Source: Flavobacteriaceae bacterium (GTDB lineage Bacteria > Bacteroidota > Bacteroidia > Flavobacteriales > Flavobacteriaceae). Taken from it: a DNA stretch of 35,918 bases. Positions within the stretch are counted from its first letter, which is position 1. Each line of letters opens with the position of its first letter. Below, in pieces: positions 35,153 to 35,918 of the stretch. The translations under genes and the position numbers were made by a program. Location: NCBI GenBank assembly GCA_023954685.1, contig JAGSHF010000007.1:1-35918 (forward strand), given 5' to 3'. The notes beneath the pieces are model-generated. The model was not told the origin of the DNA. It did no database searches and saw nothing but the letters and a program-made list of their open reading frames with translations.

Positions 35153-35918
35153 GTGAAAAATGTAGATTATATAATTGTTGGTTTAGGCCTTGGTGGGGTG
35201 TTGAGTTGTGAACGCTTGAGCGCTTTGGGCAAATCATATGTTGTTATTGATGACAAGTCACAGCAATCTTCAGTAGTTGCTGGGGGTCTGTATAATCCTG
35301 TAGTACTAAAACGATTTACACCAGTTTGGCAAGCAAATAGCCAGTTAGAATTGGCGTTACCAATTTATAAACAATTAGAAAAGCGATTACAAGTACAACT
35401 TGTTCATGAAGTCCCTGTATTAAGATTATTTGCCTCTACTGAGGAGCAAAACAATTGGTTTTTAGCTTGTGATAAACCTCGATTAACAGCATTTTTAGAT
35501 CCCGACGTTGTACATTATAAAAATAGTTGTATTGATGCCGAATATGGATATGGCAAAGTGTTGCATACAGGCAGAGTAGATACACAGGAATTAATTAGGT
35601 GTTACCAAAAAGAATTGCAAAATAATGACTTGTTTTATTCGGAAACTTTTAATTATAAGACGCTCTCAATTTCAGAAGAAAACATAGTATACAAGGATAT
35701 TAACGCTAAGCATATTGTATTTGCAGAGGGCTTTGGTTTGAAACAAAACCCATTCTTTAATGAATTACCACTTAATGGCACAAAAGGAGAATTGATTGTG
35801 ATTCATGCACCAGACCTTCAGATTGATTTCGTTTTAAAATCCGGCGTGTTTTTAATTCCTATTCAAGACGATCATTATATTGTTGGGGCTACATATGAAT
35901 GGGAAGATAAAACCAATA
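35153..35918 (+). CDS. FAD-dependent oxidoreductase, DAO family (partial, runs off the window)
   Basis: Not in the ORF track because it has no stop codon within the window. The GTG start at 35153 is followed by an open frame of 255 codons. The N-terminus VDYIIVGLGLGGVLSCERL is a Rossmann dinucleotide-binding motif (GxGxxG) for FAD, and VAGGLYNPVVLKRFTPVW is typical of the D-amino-acid-oxidase/glycine-oxidase/ThiO or MnmC-like group. Later LHTGRVDTQELI and the FAEGFGL strand fit the same fold. The substrate is not clear. A TATCTTCG box (35141-35148) lies just upstream, so the transcript may be nearly leaderless. The C-terminus is missing. Confidence 0.8.
   Translation, partial: MKNVDYIIVGLGLGGVLSCERLSALGKSYVVIDDKSQQSSVVAGGLYNPVVLKRFTPVWQANSQLELALPIYKQLEKRLQVQLVHEVPVLRLFASTEEQNNWFLACDKPRLTAFLDPDVVHYKNSCIDAEYGYGKVLHTGRVDTQELIRCYQKELQNNDLFYSETFNYKTLSISEENIVYKDINAKHIVFAEGFGLKQNPFFNELPLNGTKGELIVIHAPDLQIDFVLKSGVFLIPIQDDHYIVGATYEWEDKTN

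Overview
The window is from a low-GC member of the Bacteroidota, almost certainly the family Flavobacteriaceae. The evidence is the gldKLMN block of the type IX secretion/gliding machinery, an exosortase XrtF pair, a BatB/BatD remnant at the left edge, and promoter-like TAnnTTTG boxes in place of the usual -10 element. I cannot name the genus from the sequence alone. The region is mostly chromosomal core; I saw no tRNA, rRNA, insertion sequence, phage gene or CRISPR array.

Layout, left to right. (1) 1-1547: the end of a Bat-type stress/oxygen-tolerance operon (the tail of a VWA/TPR protein, then a BatD-like protein). (2) 1554-5238: a BamA-type outer-membrane barrel, a small secreted protein, an exported class V PLP enzyme and an NTF2-like lipoprotein. 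(3) 5268-10837, minus strand: the rod-shape operon mreB-mreC-mreD-mrdA(PBP2)-rodA, packed with 4-8 bp overlaps. (4) 10963-13116, minus strand: purH and a free-methionine sulfoxide reductase-like GAF protein. (5) 13205-14177: xrtF and its partner. (6) 14238-18462: a probable heavy-metal (copper-type) cluster with a HYC_CC_PP protein, a TonB-dependent receptor, an HMA protein, a metal-binding lipoprotein and a DUF6503-like lipoprotein. (7) 18795-20811, minus strand: groES-groEL. (8) 20962-25582, minus strand: the operon miaB, sigma-54 activator, lptE, TPR protein, secG, with a good Bacteroidota promoter at one end and a hairpin terminator at the other. (9) 25728-30312: a polytopic membrane protein, topA, and an arginase-fold protein. 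(10) 30466-35079: gldK-gldL-gldM-gldN, closed by a strong terminator. (11) 35153 to the edge: an FAD-dependent oxidoreductase cut by the window end and missing from the ORF track.

How the genes work together: the mre/PBP2/RodA block builds the lateral wall. GldLM is the proton-driven motor and GldKN the periplasmic ring of the type IX secretion system. LptE, the BamA-like barrel, SecG and the many lipoproteins belong to envelope biogenesis. The metal cluster combines a receptor with small Cys/His-rich carriers and probably moves or buffers copper or a similar ion.

Items most worth a second look: the arginase-family protein between topA and gldK has lost its metal-binding motifs; a sigma-54-like -24/-12 element lies upstream of groES, near a sigma-54 activator that has no sensor domain; a terminator-like hairpin lies inside the first codons of the last metal-cluster gene; the leader of the TonB receptor holds two tandem hairpins; a repeated palindrome flanks the gldL/gldM junction; and an 84-codon reading frame without a start codon lies beside groEL.
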